A stretch of DNA of 64,000 nucleotides from positions 1,574,574 through 1,638,573 of the forward strand of contig JH720303.1 of assembly GCA_000231825.2 (NCBI GenBank), read 5' to 3'. The translations under genes and the position numbers were made by a program. The stretch's first letter is position 1; every line of letters begins with the position of its first letter. Positions 1-14,017 of the stretch are shown piece by piece. Under the pieces are notes generated by a model. That model saw nothing but the letters and a program-made list of their open reading frames with translations, did not search any database and was not told the origin of the DNA. This DNA comes from Tetrahymena elliotti 4EA. Lineage: Eukaryota > Ciliophora > Oligohymenophorea > Hymenostomatida > Tetrahymenidae.

Positions 1-585
<585 letters not shown>

Positions 586-1777
586 TTTTAATTTAGTTTT
601 TTGTGTTTATATTTGTTTATCTAAAATTTTATTATTTATTTTATTTTTTTGCAATTATTTAAATGAATAGAGTCGCTTTGCATATATTGCATCAAATTAA
701 TTAATTGTTCAGAATTTTCCTCTCAATTTATATTGTTTCATCTCGAATTATTCTTTCTTAACATTTAGAACAAGGAGAATCTTTTAGTAAGTAACTTAAT
801 AGCGTCAAAGACTTACTAAGACTTAATATTTCTGCTTAATATTAGATATGACATTTGCTTTTCTCTAAAGCAAAATTTTAAAACCAATTAATGCTCCTTC
901 ACCCAATATTAAGCAACTACTAATTCATAGTTAATCAAGCCATTTTTCAATAGATGTGCTATGTTTTCTATTTTCATTTTCTTCCTATTGATTTTTAGTT
1001 TATATATTGATTGAAAATAGACTAATCTGAGTTGTATTTCATCAAAATCTTACTGATATAACTTTTAACTTTTACAATAATAAGGAATAATATATATACA
1101 ATATTAATTCTATCACATCAAAATTTAAAGTAGATAGTAGATAGATTTGATATATGTGTTTAACATAAATAAAACTAGATTTTTTTAAACCTTCTCATTA
1201 CCCAATAGTCTTACTCAAAATAGAATTTTAAAGAAATTTTTCCTTCTAAAATTTCAAGTTAAACATTTTTATTTTTTAATTAACATTAGATAAATATGCA
1301 TGCAAATCTTCATATGTATTAATTCATTTCTATATTTGAAAATTTACCTAATTTTTTTTAGTGACCTAATTACTTTACTTATTTTACAATTTATTGTGGA
1401 TTATTAAATTCACCTTATTTTTACATATAAATTAATTAATGAGATATTAGTATTTGATCTTATTTAAATAAGGATCTATTTACTAAATATTTGTCAATCA
1501 ATAAATTTAATATTTTATTGTTCATTTTTTTAATCTGTATGAATTCAAAAACATTTTTTCACAAAATTTTTTTGAAATAAAAAATTTTTATCTAAAATTT
1601 TCTAAGAGAAAAATTTGAAAATAATTTAGAATTTCACCAAAAATAGATTTGCATAAAATTTGTTTGAAAATTATTGTTAATTATTTAGTTTTTAAGAGAG
1701 TATTTTAAAAAATAATATGTTAAAGCTAAGTTAAATCTAAAAATAGATAGATAATAATATACAATAAATTATATGTT
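586..1777. other. Intergenic AT-rich spacer
   Basis: This lies between the diverging 5' end of the dehydrogenase gene and the 3' end of the karyopherin gene. It is low-complexity AT-rich sequence with poly-A and poly-T runs. I see no coding signal or structured repeat. Confidence 0.6.
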
Positions 1778-4700
1778 TCAACTTAAAACATGTAATGGTA
1801 TATTGTGTTAATTTTGTTCGGAATCTTCTGGTTTTTTAGATTTGATAGCATTTTTTAATCTTTTTTAAAAAGTTTTTGATAAGCTATTAAATATTTGGTT
1901 ATACAATTCAGCAATGACAGGATTTTCTAAAAACTCCAATAAAAATTAATCTAATATAGGTTTCATAAAAGATGTACATATCTTAGGATCATAAAATTCT
2001 GCAAGCAGTTAGAAAATTTTTAATATGTTTTCTTTTGATTCATTTTAAATGTATAATTATCTAATTATCAAATATTATAAGTAAATTTGATGCTGATCAT
2101 CAGCTATTTTTTTTTCTATTTAAATTGGTAGGCAAGCTATCCATAATTAGGTTAGTAGGACATCATTTGGTAAGAGTGAACCATGAAGTTTTAAAAGTTT
2201 ACCTAATATGTCTACAGCATATTCTTTTAATATATTAACTTTACGATTTTACTTAAAAACCATTAACTAGGTATTATTAACTAATTAATTAGTCTAAGCA
2301 TCAATATAAACTCCACTTTCTTTAATCAAGGATAAAGCTATATCTTAAATTGATGGTAGATAAGGTTGTAGTATCTATGAAGGTGTGGAAATCACTAAGC
2401 AAGATAAGCCATAGAGAGATTCTTTTTTTATAATGAGAGATTCATGATTAAGCTAAGTTAAAAAGACATTTATAATTTCTTCCCATTTTTAATAGAAGCG
2501 AACAAACCCAATATACTTTACTATATCTTGTAACAGAATCATTCCAAATTATTAAAGTAATACCTAGGAAGGATCAACAAAGGTTTTGGGAATTATATTT
2601 GTATAAATTGATGCAGAGAAATTCAATGCTTATTCTTAATGACTTTTGTATAAACTTCCAAGGACATGAGCTATTTCGATATGAAGCTATTCTTCTGTTT
2701 TATACTCTTTAGGTATGATGTATTTCTATATTTGATCAATATCATTGTCTTTTATTTGTTCTTAGAATTTCTATTTTCTACTATCTGATTACTACAAAAC
2801 CTAAATCAATTAATTACTTAAAAATTCAAACTCCATTTCACTCATAAACTCACTTCCTTCTTAAATACAGAGTCTCATACTTTAAAGTTGTACTATTATT
2901 AATTGTGCCTCATATTCAGTATCTATGCAGTCACGGAGGGTTTTAATAATTTCTTTGAGCAGATTTTTTTATTTTTCTTGATCATTTTTAAGGCATCTAA
3001 GTAGTTAAGGTAAACATTTGCAAGCTGTTTCTCTGATTGTTTCATTTTTGGAAGATGTTTGAATTTGTATGAGCTTTTTATGACATAAAAAATTTATTCA
3101 ATACGTAAAAAATAGATTCTTATTAAAATGTTTACATCATAAATTTAATCTATGTAGGCAGACATGTGATTTGAGAATTTGTCAGCAAAAGTTGATATAA
3201 GCTTGATGGCAGATTAAATGTTTTCAGTATCTAACGATTCATTGTGGTTTTCATCTATTAATACAGTACCTATCAATACAAGTAGTTATGGCATAATAAC
3301 ATTTAATAACTGAGAAAGTTCTTCAATATATTTATGTGCTAATCTGTTCCAAGCATCAAATAAATTTTTATAATATTAAACAGGTTGATTTTTAAGAGAT
3401 TCTGTGTAAATATTTAAAATTTCAACAAATGTTTCTAAATAAGGAGTGAAAACAGCTTTTCTCATCTAATGAGAAGTGATAGAAACACATTCAAGGATGT
3501 TTCCACAAAATTATAAAAATTAACTTGTTTTACAAGATTATCTCACATGTTAAAAAAGCTTATTCATGACACTTGCTAGATGTTATTCAAAGTATCCTTT
3601 TGAAGATTCAACAACACTTGTTACAGCTACAACTGCAGCTTCCTTTTCTACTATACTTCCATCATCAATTAATTTGAATAAGCCTAAGAGCAAGCTCTCA
3701 ATAAAGGGCTTTATTGCATCTTCATGCATAGATTCTGCAAAGTTAACAATAGCAGCTGCAGAATGAGCTCTTACACGTGGAGTAGCATCTTAAAGTAATT
3801 ATATTAATTTAGGTATTAAATCATTAGCATAAGTTTCTTAAAACAAAGGAGCCATATCATCAGAAATTTATCCCACTACCTAACAAAAAGCATATCTAAT
3901 CAATGGATTTTAGTGATTAAAAGAATATTCATAAGATAGTTTAAGTAGAGGCTCAAGTTTTGATACATTTTCAACAAATTCACCTATCTAAGAAAGGACC
4001 ATCATTGCTGCATAAGGATAGCGCCAGTCTTATTTTATGCTTCCTTCTTCAAATAGCTTTTAAATATTTAAGATAACTAAATCTAATACCTTTTCACTTT
4101 CTTCAAAGCAAGGGATATATTGATTAATTAAACTTTATCCAAATCTAATTGTTTCACTTCTTTCGTCGTTTTCTAAGTCATCATTATATCCACTTTTTGG
4201 GTTCATCCATTCTTAAGTAATTTCAGAATCAACCTTTTCAAGAAAAAAATAAAATGTTTGATTAAATTTTTTAATTAAATTTAAAATTAATTTACTGAAA
4301 CCATTTGTAAAAAGATTAAATGAAGGATGTTTTCAATTTTATCATTTTGATTTTCTATGAATTCAGGGAAGTGCTAAATAAAATTGACAAGAGATTCTAT
4401 AAGTAGTCTTTGGATAGAAGGTTTGGGGTATTCTTAAATCATTTTAATCACTCCAATATAAAATTCATTGAAGTTATTCTTAAAGAAGGAGGGTTCTTAA
4501 TCAGATATATCAAATATAACATTGGCAGCACTAAGAACGTTTTCATTGTCATCTATATCATCTAAATTTTGATTATCATTTACAGCTTTGGCTTTTTGCA
4601 GAATATTATAGACTGATTCCAAGAGTGGTACAGTTAAATTATTAAAATTCTTGCACAACTTTCTCTCTAATTGCTACATTAGAACACCTACAGTTTTTAT

Positions 4701-5650
4701 TGCTTCAATCTAATTAAATATTTAGATAAAAATTAATTTTATTTTAAGTTGTTAGTGATCAAATAAAAGATATCTCTTAATCAATTTTCTCAAGAGAAAT
4801 GTGTTATTTTAAAGTTGATGTTTTAAAATTATTTAAGAAGTAAATTAATCCGCGTACTTAAAAACTTATCTCTTTCTTTGCAAGAGTCTAATTTATTTTT
4901 TATCAGTTTTATAATTATTTTTATTAAAATATTTATGAATTACCTTAATTGATTCATTTTAATGTGTTAAACCATTGCTCAAGAGTATGTTGAGCTCATT
5001 CAATTTATCTTAAAAAGCTGTGTGGCTGTATTAAATAAAAATCCTTAAAATGATAAATGCTGATGTTTGAGTTTCCAATTTCTACTATTCAAATAATCCC
5101 CAAAGAATATTTATTTGTTCGTTCCACATATTTCTATTAATGATTGAAGACCCTATTTCTCCTACTGCTTCGCTTATTTATTTCCTCTGTGATTAATTCT
5201 ATTCATATGTTAGCTAATTAATTAAAATACTTTATAACATAATAGCAGTATCTATATTAATATTCTTTAAAGTTATAGGATTTGCTGATTTAGAATAGTC
5301 AGAAAGAGATGTTCTAATTTCATTTATAGCAAAGATTTTTAAGTCTTTCCCCTAATTTTCTAATTTAAAATAAAAATGTATCCTTGCTGTTGATTTTTAT
5401 AGCTTAAGATCAGAGCTTATTCTTGAATTGCATAAAATATTTTCAATTTGAAATTCTAATCAATGAAACTATAACTTATGATTAATAAAAAGATACCATC
5501 TGTAATAACACTAAGCAAATCCATTATGAACTAATCGTTATCCTTTTTCTTCACATTGTGAAACTACTCTTCTAACTTCTTGATTTCTTCATTAGACTTG
5601 CATGTAACAATTTTTTTCACTAAATCTGCTACTTTTTATTAAGACTACAT
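1778..5650 (-). CDS. Importin-5 / karyopherin beta-3-like nuclear transport receptor
   Basis: This HEAT-repeat import receptor would bind cargo and RanGTP and cross the nuclear pore. The start at 5650 reads MQSQQKVADLVKKIV; the only TGA closing the frame is at 1778-1780. The central region at 3560-4200 is the most diagnostic. It has successive helix pairs such as YAFCQVVGQISDDMAPLFQ, then PRVRAHSAAAIVNFAES, then a helix block ending FEQHLASVMNKLF, the order found in importin-5. An acidic Asp/Asn-rich loop near 4550 matches the acidic loop of the family. At least one clear intron is present (4710-4943, GT-AG); others in the first 800 bases are likely. Length is about 1,100-1,200 residues, normal for the family. 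I am confident of an importin-beta superfamily member, less so of the exact subfamily. Confidence 0.85.
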
Positions 5651-6080
5651 GAGTTAATCTATCTATCTATTTAATTTATGTAAAATGAAAAATATATCTT
5701 ATATTAATTTTTAAGTGTTTATTTTTATCAAATACGACTTTTTGTAATTTACAGTCAAAAGAGACTCTACCTCCTTTTTTTTGTTGTAAATTTTTCTTTT
5801 CAATAAAATATTTGTACGTCTTAAAATTTTTTTATTTGATTTATCTTAACCAACTCTGAGATATGACTTAGTAAAATATATTATTTTCTAATACTTTATT
5901 TATTTTTATTTTTATTTAACAAAAATTTAATTATCTAAATTTTAATTATTTTAATCAGAAGTTTAGTGAGTGATTTAAAAAACCTTTCATAAGATTAAAT
6001 ATAGGATAGATAAAGACTTACGTCAGTATTCTAAAGTACATTAGTTACTTTTTATTGTGTTATTTAGAAATATTAGCTTA
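5651..6080. other. Intergenic spacer
   Basis: AT-rich sequence between the start of the karyopherin gene and the stop of the next minus-strand gene. I see nothing in it except A/T homopolymer runs and simple TTTATT repeats. Confidence 0.5.
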
Positions 6081-6529
6081 TCAGTTCGAATTTCTTTCTA
6101 TTTTATCACATTAGGTCTTAATCACATACATTTGAATAGGGAATTTTTGCTCGTCTAAAAAATAAATTTTTTGAGAGAGATAAATAGGTTTCATCAATAG
6201 CAAGAAATTCATCAGAATCTATTAAAAGCTAAAACTAAATATTTATTAAATTAATTTTTTAAATGCTATAATTTTTTTATTTTTTACTCTTACAAGATTT
6301 TATCAAAATCTAAAAAAGAATGTTTCATTATTTTAAGTTCTGAATCAAAAATTAAAAGAATTTTCAAAGCTAATTTAATACAACAAATTTTCTCAATATA
6401 TTTTTCCTAGCCTTCAAATAAATTTTATCTATTCTTGCATAAAATTATCCTTGATATCTTTGTGAAATCGTCACTTTAATTATTTTATTAGTATATTTCA
6501 TAAAATTTATTTTTAGAGTGCATTGCCAT
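6081..6529 (-). CDS. Small two-exon protein of unknown function
   Basis: I do not recognise the product. A frame opens at ATG 6529 (MAMHSKNKFYEIYQQ), runs through ISRIILCKNRQNLFEGQEK and KICCIKLALKILLIFDSEL to SFLDFDKIL. It reaches a GT donor at 6293, with an acceptor at 6235 or, in the same phase, 6229. The second exon ends KTQCDKIERNSN before TGA at 6081-6083. Exon lengths sum to a multiple of three with either acceptor (129 or 127 residues). The amino-acid mix (Cys, Asp, Glu, Gly) is richer than chance AT-rich sequence would give. The protein looks soluble and helical. It lies just downstream of the large Cys-rich gene on the same strand, but no shared function is implied. Confidence 0.5.
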
Positions 6530-6631
6530 ATTGTTTTTTAAAAAAGTTAAATTATTTTTGTGAAATTTAAGTTAATATAAATTTCAGAAGCAATCTAAAT
6601 AGAAAATTTAAGTATTGAACATTTGTTACAT

Positions 6632-9600
6632 TCAATTTATTTAAAAAAGTAAATAATTTTAATAATTTTTTGTTTTATTTATCAAAATGGTATTTTTTTT
6701 AATGTTTTTTTGAAAAGCGAAATTAATATTCATAAAATAAATTGGTTAACAGTCATATTTAAGAAATGTTTATTTATAAAATATAAACTTACTTACTGTA
6801 AATAAAATATATAAAAAGTTAATGTACTTATTTTATAATTTGATTTTAAATATAAATATATTTATTTTCTATTTTTGTTTCACTTTGTTCTAATTTAAAT
6901 AAAATAAAATTAGAATGTGATTTTGAAAATAAAAAAATTACATTATAAATTCAGACATCTGTTTGTCAAAGCAGAATATACTTAAAAATCTTTGAGGACA
7001 TGTTTGTTATAGACTAAATGTATTGTATCTTGTAATAATATATTAGATTGCTAAGAAAAGACCTTAGATGATGACAAAATCAGCTATGGTTACAAGGATA
7101 AAAATGTAAGCCCAATCATTATCCTAATTTAAGGAGATCCAGTCAAGTTAGGGATAAAATTAGTAGACATTATTCAATACTACGTACATAACTAAAATTG
7201 CAAAGCAAACATAACTTAGTTTGTAATACATAGAGGATACTTTAATTAAAACAAATCTTATTCCATTCATAACCATTTTCATTGCTACTAATGACAAAAA
7301 GATAAAAATGGCATTTAACTTTTATAAAAAATATTAATTAATTTTGTTTTTATTTTATAAAAATTTACATTCAAGTGAGGAGATGAAATCCATATTAAAA
7401 ATAAAAATTTAGAAAAAACAAGCATAACTCTTAAAGGACGATTGAGCTCTTCGTTGTATCTCACTAAAATTGAAGTGACCTCGAAAAATTCCTAAAAGAA
7501 AAAAATAAAAATTTATTTGATTGTTAAGTATGTTTTAATTAATTTTTTACAACAAAAGTTCTCAGGAAACCTCTTCCTTTTTCCTATTTTCCCCTTTATG
7601 AATTTTCCTACCATCCTGAAGCAACAGTGGTATTATTTTAATTTTTTTTATTTTAGAGCATAACTGATGAATAAGTAACAGAAGCATTATCCCTTTTATT
7701 TCTTTATGCTGAAGAAGAACTTTAACTATCATCATCATTGTTTGGGTTTTATCTTTTTCTTTTATCTTAATCCTCTTCAATAATATAGGCTAAAGAGAGA
7801 GGCGCTGCAGGATCTTCTAACATACTTTATTTTCCTTTTTGCCTGTTAATATTAAGGACTCTGCTTTTAGGAATAATTATATCAAGAACTTCAGCATCAG
7901 ATTTTTATCTGATATCACCATCAAATTTAGACATTAATCCGGTTTTAGTTACTTAAGATCTCATAAAAGGAGCTTCAGGACTTTAATCTAAATTCATTTT
8001 TTGTTTATTGTTATTTGGTTCTTCATTAGAAAAAACAATATTTTTATTTTTTTTCGGATCCGATTCAAAAGATTCTATTTCATCAATCTAGTTTAATTTT
8101 TTACTACCTTTTACTTTTTAAGGTTCATCAAAAACAGAAATATCTTCTTTTTAATGTGGTTCTCTTATTTGAGGTAAATCAGGATCACTATTTTATGGTT
8201 GTGGTACTATTTAATTTAATCTATATTTTTTTCCATTCAATATTTTAATTTTTTGTCTATTAGGAACTATGCTGTCAAGATAAAATCCTATAAGTAAAGA
8301 GATTGCACTAAAAACGGTAATTCCTAAAACAATCCAGAACATGATAAAATCTGTGTATTGCAAATTTCTTTCCCATTGTACACAGCTTTTATTACTATCT
8401 GTTCCAGTTGGATTTTGGCATATTTCGCATGATTCTGGGCAGGGTACACATGTATTCAAAACAGAGTTAGTATAATAATAAAGAGGACACCTATTATTTT
8501 AATCCAAAATAAATAAAAATAATTGAAAATTATTAGAAATTAAATTACTTTTTATAGCATTTATTATTAAGGAAATACCAACCTTAAGCGCATGTGAGGC
8601 AGAAAGTTGGGTCAGAAATAGAGCATGTCAAACATGATGAATCACATTCAACACATTTATTTATGCCATTAGCAATTTATGCATATCTTGTAGGACAATT
8701 AGCAATACATATTCCCTTGAGCAAATAAGAATCGTTGTAGCAAGAAAGGCATGTGTTGGTATATTTATTACTACAAGTTTTACATGACGAATCACAGGGT
8801 TCACATTTCAAATTAATATCATTTCCATAAAAGCCATCGGGACATAATGCTAGACACTGGCTGTTATAAAAGTAAAAACCTTATTTACAAACTACACAAG
8901 CACTTTTAGAAGGACTTATGCAGTGAGCACAAGTTTAGTAGCAAGTTTAGCAAACATTATTTCCACTTACCTTAAAATATCCTGGTAGACAATCTGTTAA
9001 ACAGCTGTTTTCAACAAAAAATCTATTATTTGGGCATACGGTGCATCCATTTTCTCCTGCAGCAGAGCATTCTGAACAACTAGGATGGCAAGTTTGGCAT
9101 AACGATGATGTTTTTTAATCTCCATATTAACCGCTAGGACACTATGCTACACAAATTTGAGTTTCAGTATTTAAAAATTTATCTGGATAACATGATTCAC
9201 ATTAATTGTCATTTCTTTCAAAACAGGTCTTACAGTTAGGGTGGCAACTAACACATTTATTAGTTACAATATCATTAAATAGTCCATCTGGACAACTAGA
9301 GATGCATTATCCATTCAAATAATATCTTGTTACATTACATGTTACACATTCATTAACTGAACCACCAGAGCATGTTTTACATGTTTAGTCACAAGCAGAA
9401 CATCTCATGGATTATGTATTAGTCCAAGTTCCATCTGGGCAATTAGATAAGCATTAATTTTTGTAGAAATATAATCCTATAGAAAGAAAATTTAATTTGA
9501 TAAAAAAACTAGAGATAAATTATTACCAGTTTTGCAGCCGATACATTAATTATCGTTAGGTCCAGTACAAGTTTTACAGCTTGAATAGCATGGACTACAC

Positions 9601-12600
9601 AATTATGTACTAGCATTTTCATAATACTATTCAGGGCAAACTAATTTACAATATCCATTGTATAAAAAACGACCTAAATCACACTTTAGGCATTAGCTTT
9701 AATCCTAACCTGTACAGGTTAAGCATGTTGAGTGACAAGGCTTACAAAATTATGTTGAAGTGTCAGCATAGTAACTAATATATTAGGTTTAATTAAAAGT
9801 TTTAAATATTACTTTCTAAAATTTAAAATAATTATACTATGTTGGACAAGTTTTTTCACATGTAAAGCCATCGGTCCTGAAGTAAGGAGTTACACATGTT
9901 AAGCAACTGCTGTAATAAGGTCCATTGCAAGTGGCACATGTTGAATAACAACTTTTACAAATTCTTCTTTATTCATCCTAATATTCATTTGATAGGCACT
10001 ACTTTTCACATGTTTATTAAGAGGTTAGATATGTTCCAGGGTTACAAGATGTGCATTTTTATGGTCCTGGCCCATCACAGCTACCACATTTAGCATCACA
10101 CTATAGACATAAATTGCCTGTAGCAGCTGCGTTTGGATAATATCCTACAGGGCAATTTGGATCACATGTAGTCCCTGTTAAGTATAAAGTACCACTACAT
10201 TTAGTGCAATTTGTGCTTTCTGAAGCACATTCTTAACATTGATCATTGCATTTTTCACACATTTTTAGATCTTAATTTCCAAAATAACCTGACTAATTTT
10301 TTTATTATTTTTTAAAATAATTTTTAGTTGAATAATAATTTTTTAAGTTTAAAATTCAATGAATAAATTTTCAGAAATAATAATATACCTAACATTCTGA
10401 GAAGCATTTACCATTTAAAATGTAGGCATTACAAGATGAACACTAATTATCATTTGGACCTGTGCATGTAATACAAGAAGGGTCACAATCTTTGCATTTC
10501 CAATCTGTAGAATCTGGGTAAGTTCCTATAGGGCACTTTGATCCATAAACGCATTTTGTTTAAGTCAAAAAGTAAGGATTTTAACATTAAGTACATTCAT
10601 TCTTAGTTGGGCCAGTGCATTAATAACAAGTGGCATCACACTTCAAGCAAGCATAAGAAGGAGTGTAAACTGGATAAAACGAATTACTACAAGTTGCAAC
10701 ACATTTCTTTTCTTGTAAAAAATCAAGACCATTACATTTTGTACAATTATCAATCTAATCTCCAAAACATTCTAAACAAGTAGGATCACATTTTAGACAA
10801 CTTGCAGGAGATTTATTTGAAGGAAAATATTTAGAAGGACAAGTTTATTAGCAAGCTCCATTGTAAAGATAGTATCCATCATTACACAAAAGGCATTGAG
10901 TAGCATCACAAGATTTACAATTAGCTGTACACTTTTAATAATTTTAACAAAAGATTTAAAATAAAAAATTTGATTGATTTAATAAATAAATAATTTTTAC
11001 CTGCTCAATATAAACAACTATTTCCCTGATTCCAAAAGATTATCTAAATTTGGAGATAGAGCTTGTAGAAAATTTCAATTCGGTATCTGAAGAAGTGTGA
11101 GTATACTTTTTACTAAATGATGAGTATAATTCCTTTTCATAACTATAACCACACATATCACTGCCAGAACCATTATTTTTAAATGTTTCTTAAGTTTAGC
11201 TGTCAAGCTAAAAGTAATAGTTATTATTTGAGCCTGTATCCACAATAAGATACTTAAATTAAACTGATACAGAGAAATGTGGAGGAATATTAGCTATTTT
11301 GAGATTTATTTTACTACCTGCAAAAGTTACCCAACCACCATATACTCTAGTATTTCCACAAGTCGTAAATTCATTACCTGAAGTGAAACTTGTAGAAATA
11401 AAACCCATTCTTTTAATTTCATAATTAGAAAACCTTGTAGCAAATAATCCATATGAAATGTATTTCCCTAATACAACTAATTAATTTCATAAAAAATAAG
11501 TTTAAAATTAAAATTCTAATAATAATAATAAAATAAACATGGTTCTTATTATAAAATTAACTATTACCTCCAGCTTAATCTATGGGTCCCACACATTTAC
11601 TACCAGAAAGAGTTGAATATGAGGGGCAATTCTATACACAATACCCTTCACTTAAATAAAAACCTCCTGTACATGAAAGACAGACATTGTTATCTGTGTC
11701 ACATTTCTAGCATGATGGACCACATGGAACTGTTTCACATATATTTGTAGCAGGGTTTGCAAATAAATTAGCAGGACATACTGCTACGCACTGATTATTA
11801 TATGAATAGCCTGTAGTACAAGTACAAATTCCACCGTTTGCAGAACCTTGAGCACAAGATGTACAATCTGTAGCATAAGGGCCTGAGCAGGCTGTACAAC
11901 TTGAGTGGCATGTAGCTAAAGATAGCTACATGTATCCTATAATATATCTTTTATTAGAAGCTTAGTTCATAAATTTAAAGGTAACAGTGTCATAAGTATG
12001 TTTAACCTTTTAAAAGACTATTTAAATATTAAAATAATTTATTTTATAAGCTTTAAAATAATTCATGAAATTTTATTAGTAAACTAATTTTTCATGCTTG
12101 CATACTTAATTTAAAAAAGAAGATTTTTGTAAAATCTAAAAATAAAAATATGTAGAACTTAATTTAAATTACATTAATAGTAGTCACTTCCCCAATAACC
12201 GCAATAATTTTAATTATTAGTTCCTGCCTAATCATTTACATCTGGAAACTCTGCACTTACAATTCCTTAACCAGTGTCATCTTAAACAACCATAATTCCT
12301 TTAGCATTGTCATCCAAAAATACAAAATCAAAATAAATAGAGTATTCATAGTGAGGAGGCAAATTAGAGAAAGTTATTTAAGGAGTATCTGCATCAGTAT
12401 AAGGCCCAGTAAAGGTTTTTCCATTAAATGAACTGAAATTAGAATCATAACAGATAAAAACCTTAGGATTACCTGTTGGATTACCACTGTTTATAACATC
12501 CCAACCTTCGTTTAATAAATCAGTGGTAGTATATGAGCTTTAAAAAAGGGCTTCTTAGTAATAATCCAAATCATCTTGGTCTAATAGATAGAATAAAATG

Positions 12601-12702
12601 TATTGATTGAAAAGATGTAGTTTAATTGAAAATACCAGCACATATTTGTATAAATAGATAAGCTAGGTATATCAAAAGTTGAGTGATAAAGTTTGTTTTC
12701 AT
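6632..12702 (-). CDS. Very large Cys-rich (furin-like / growth-factor-receptor-type repeat) multi-pass membrane protein
   Basis: The start at 12702 gives MKTNFITQLLIYLAYLFIQICA, a good signal peptide, followed by an intron (acceptor just before 12580). Two similar beta-rich ectodomains follow, near 12180-12580 (contains PPHYEYSIYFDFVFLDD) and 11040-11480 (contains PPHFSVSVQFKYLIVD). Between 11900 and 8400 there are dozens of CxxC-type Cys-rich modules of furin-like/GF-receptor character, interrupted by short introns near 10940, 10320, 9800, 9500 and 8540. A first transmembrane helix (FIMFWIVLGITVFSAISLL) lies near 8290-8350. Next comes a charged Ser/Asn-rich cytoplasmic stretch and about four more hydrophobic helices at 7040-7420. 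The family is greatly expanded in ciliates, where members are annotated only as transmembrane proteins. Ligand and role are unknown. The 3' end is uncertain: coding character fades near 6950, and 6632 is simply the first in-frame TGA without a further intron. Confidence 0.75.
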
Positions 12703-14017
12703 TAGTTTTGCTTTCTTAATAATTTATTAAAAAAAAATATGAGTAAGTAATTAATACAATTTTTTATTGCAAGAATTTCTTTAATTTTTCAGTAAATTAT
12801 TTAATAAAGTTTGATAAATTAGTTTTCTTAGCTTTTATTAATCTTTTTCTATTTTCAATTTTTTTCAATGGATTTTGATTGCTTTGGATAGCTAATTTAT
12901 ACTTTGCTTATCAATGAATTGATTAGAACTTTAAAAATGCTTTTTTTTTCATCAATAGCTTAGTAGGTAGTTAGTTAGTTGTCAAATATTTTGGATTAAG
13001 CACACTTGAACATAAATCACATAATTTAAGCTTACTCATATTAATTATATCTATCATTCAAATAATCATCAAATATTAATTTTTTTGTCAAAATCAAATC
13101 AAATAATTTCACTACTGAATTGATTAATTTTCTTACTTAAATAAAAACTTTTGGATTAAAAATTCATACTTGATTTTTTTTAAAACTTCATTCAAGCTCA
13201 ATATTTATAGAGAAAACTATAAAATTATCAAAATCTAATCAATATAATAAAGAAGAAGAATAGTTATTAATTCTAAATTAGCCGATTTAATAACAAAAAT
13301 AAGTAGCCTCGATTAAAATAAGGAATTCAATTATCAAAAAATGAAAAGCTCTTCTATTTAAGTTAAAATCATCAATGGGCTATAATTTTTTATTTTAAAA
13401 ACTCTTTAGTTACTATATTTCAAAATATTATTTTGGAAAAAATAATTAATCCTTTTTAGACATGTTTTATTCAATAGAAAAAATCTTAAAGTTATAAAGT
13501 TATGGAATAAATTTTAACCTATAGAGATTGTATTAACTCAATATAAATTTTTTATTTTTTTTCATCTAAATTGGAGTAAAAAATTTTACTCATCCATAAA
13601 TTAATTTTCGCTAATTTGATTACTCAATTTTCAGTAATAAGATGTAAATTAGGGTTTATAAGGATTTATTTGAATAAAAAACAAACTTTTATTTATGAAA
13701 TAGTAAAATATATTATTTTGAAAAAATATGACACATGAAAGAATGCAGAAGACTTTTATATTCATTAATTTCTTTTAGAATTTGATGATTTTTTGTTTAA
13801 AATTTTTAGCATTTTAAGTAAGTTTGCTTAAATATTTTTCAAATTTATTAGTTGTTTAACATTAAGATTCAATTGTCATCAAATATTTAATTTGAAGTCG
13901 TTTTCAAAAAAAATGTTTGAGCAAAAAGTGAAAAAAAAAAAAATTTTTTTTGTAAAAATATAAATTTATTTTGTTATTAAAATAGACAAGATAATAAAAT
14001 AAAAAATTATAAAATAC
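12703..14017. other. Intergenic AT-rich spacer
   Basis: This separates the 5' end of the Cys-rich gene from the 3' end of the Gln/Asn-rich gene. It contains a 26-base A/T block near 13930-13950 and short ATCAAAT-type repeats. No convincing exon was seen on either strand. Confidence 0.5.
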
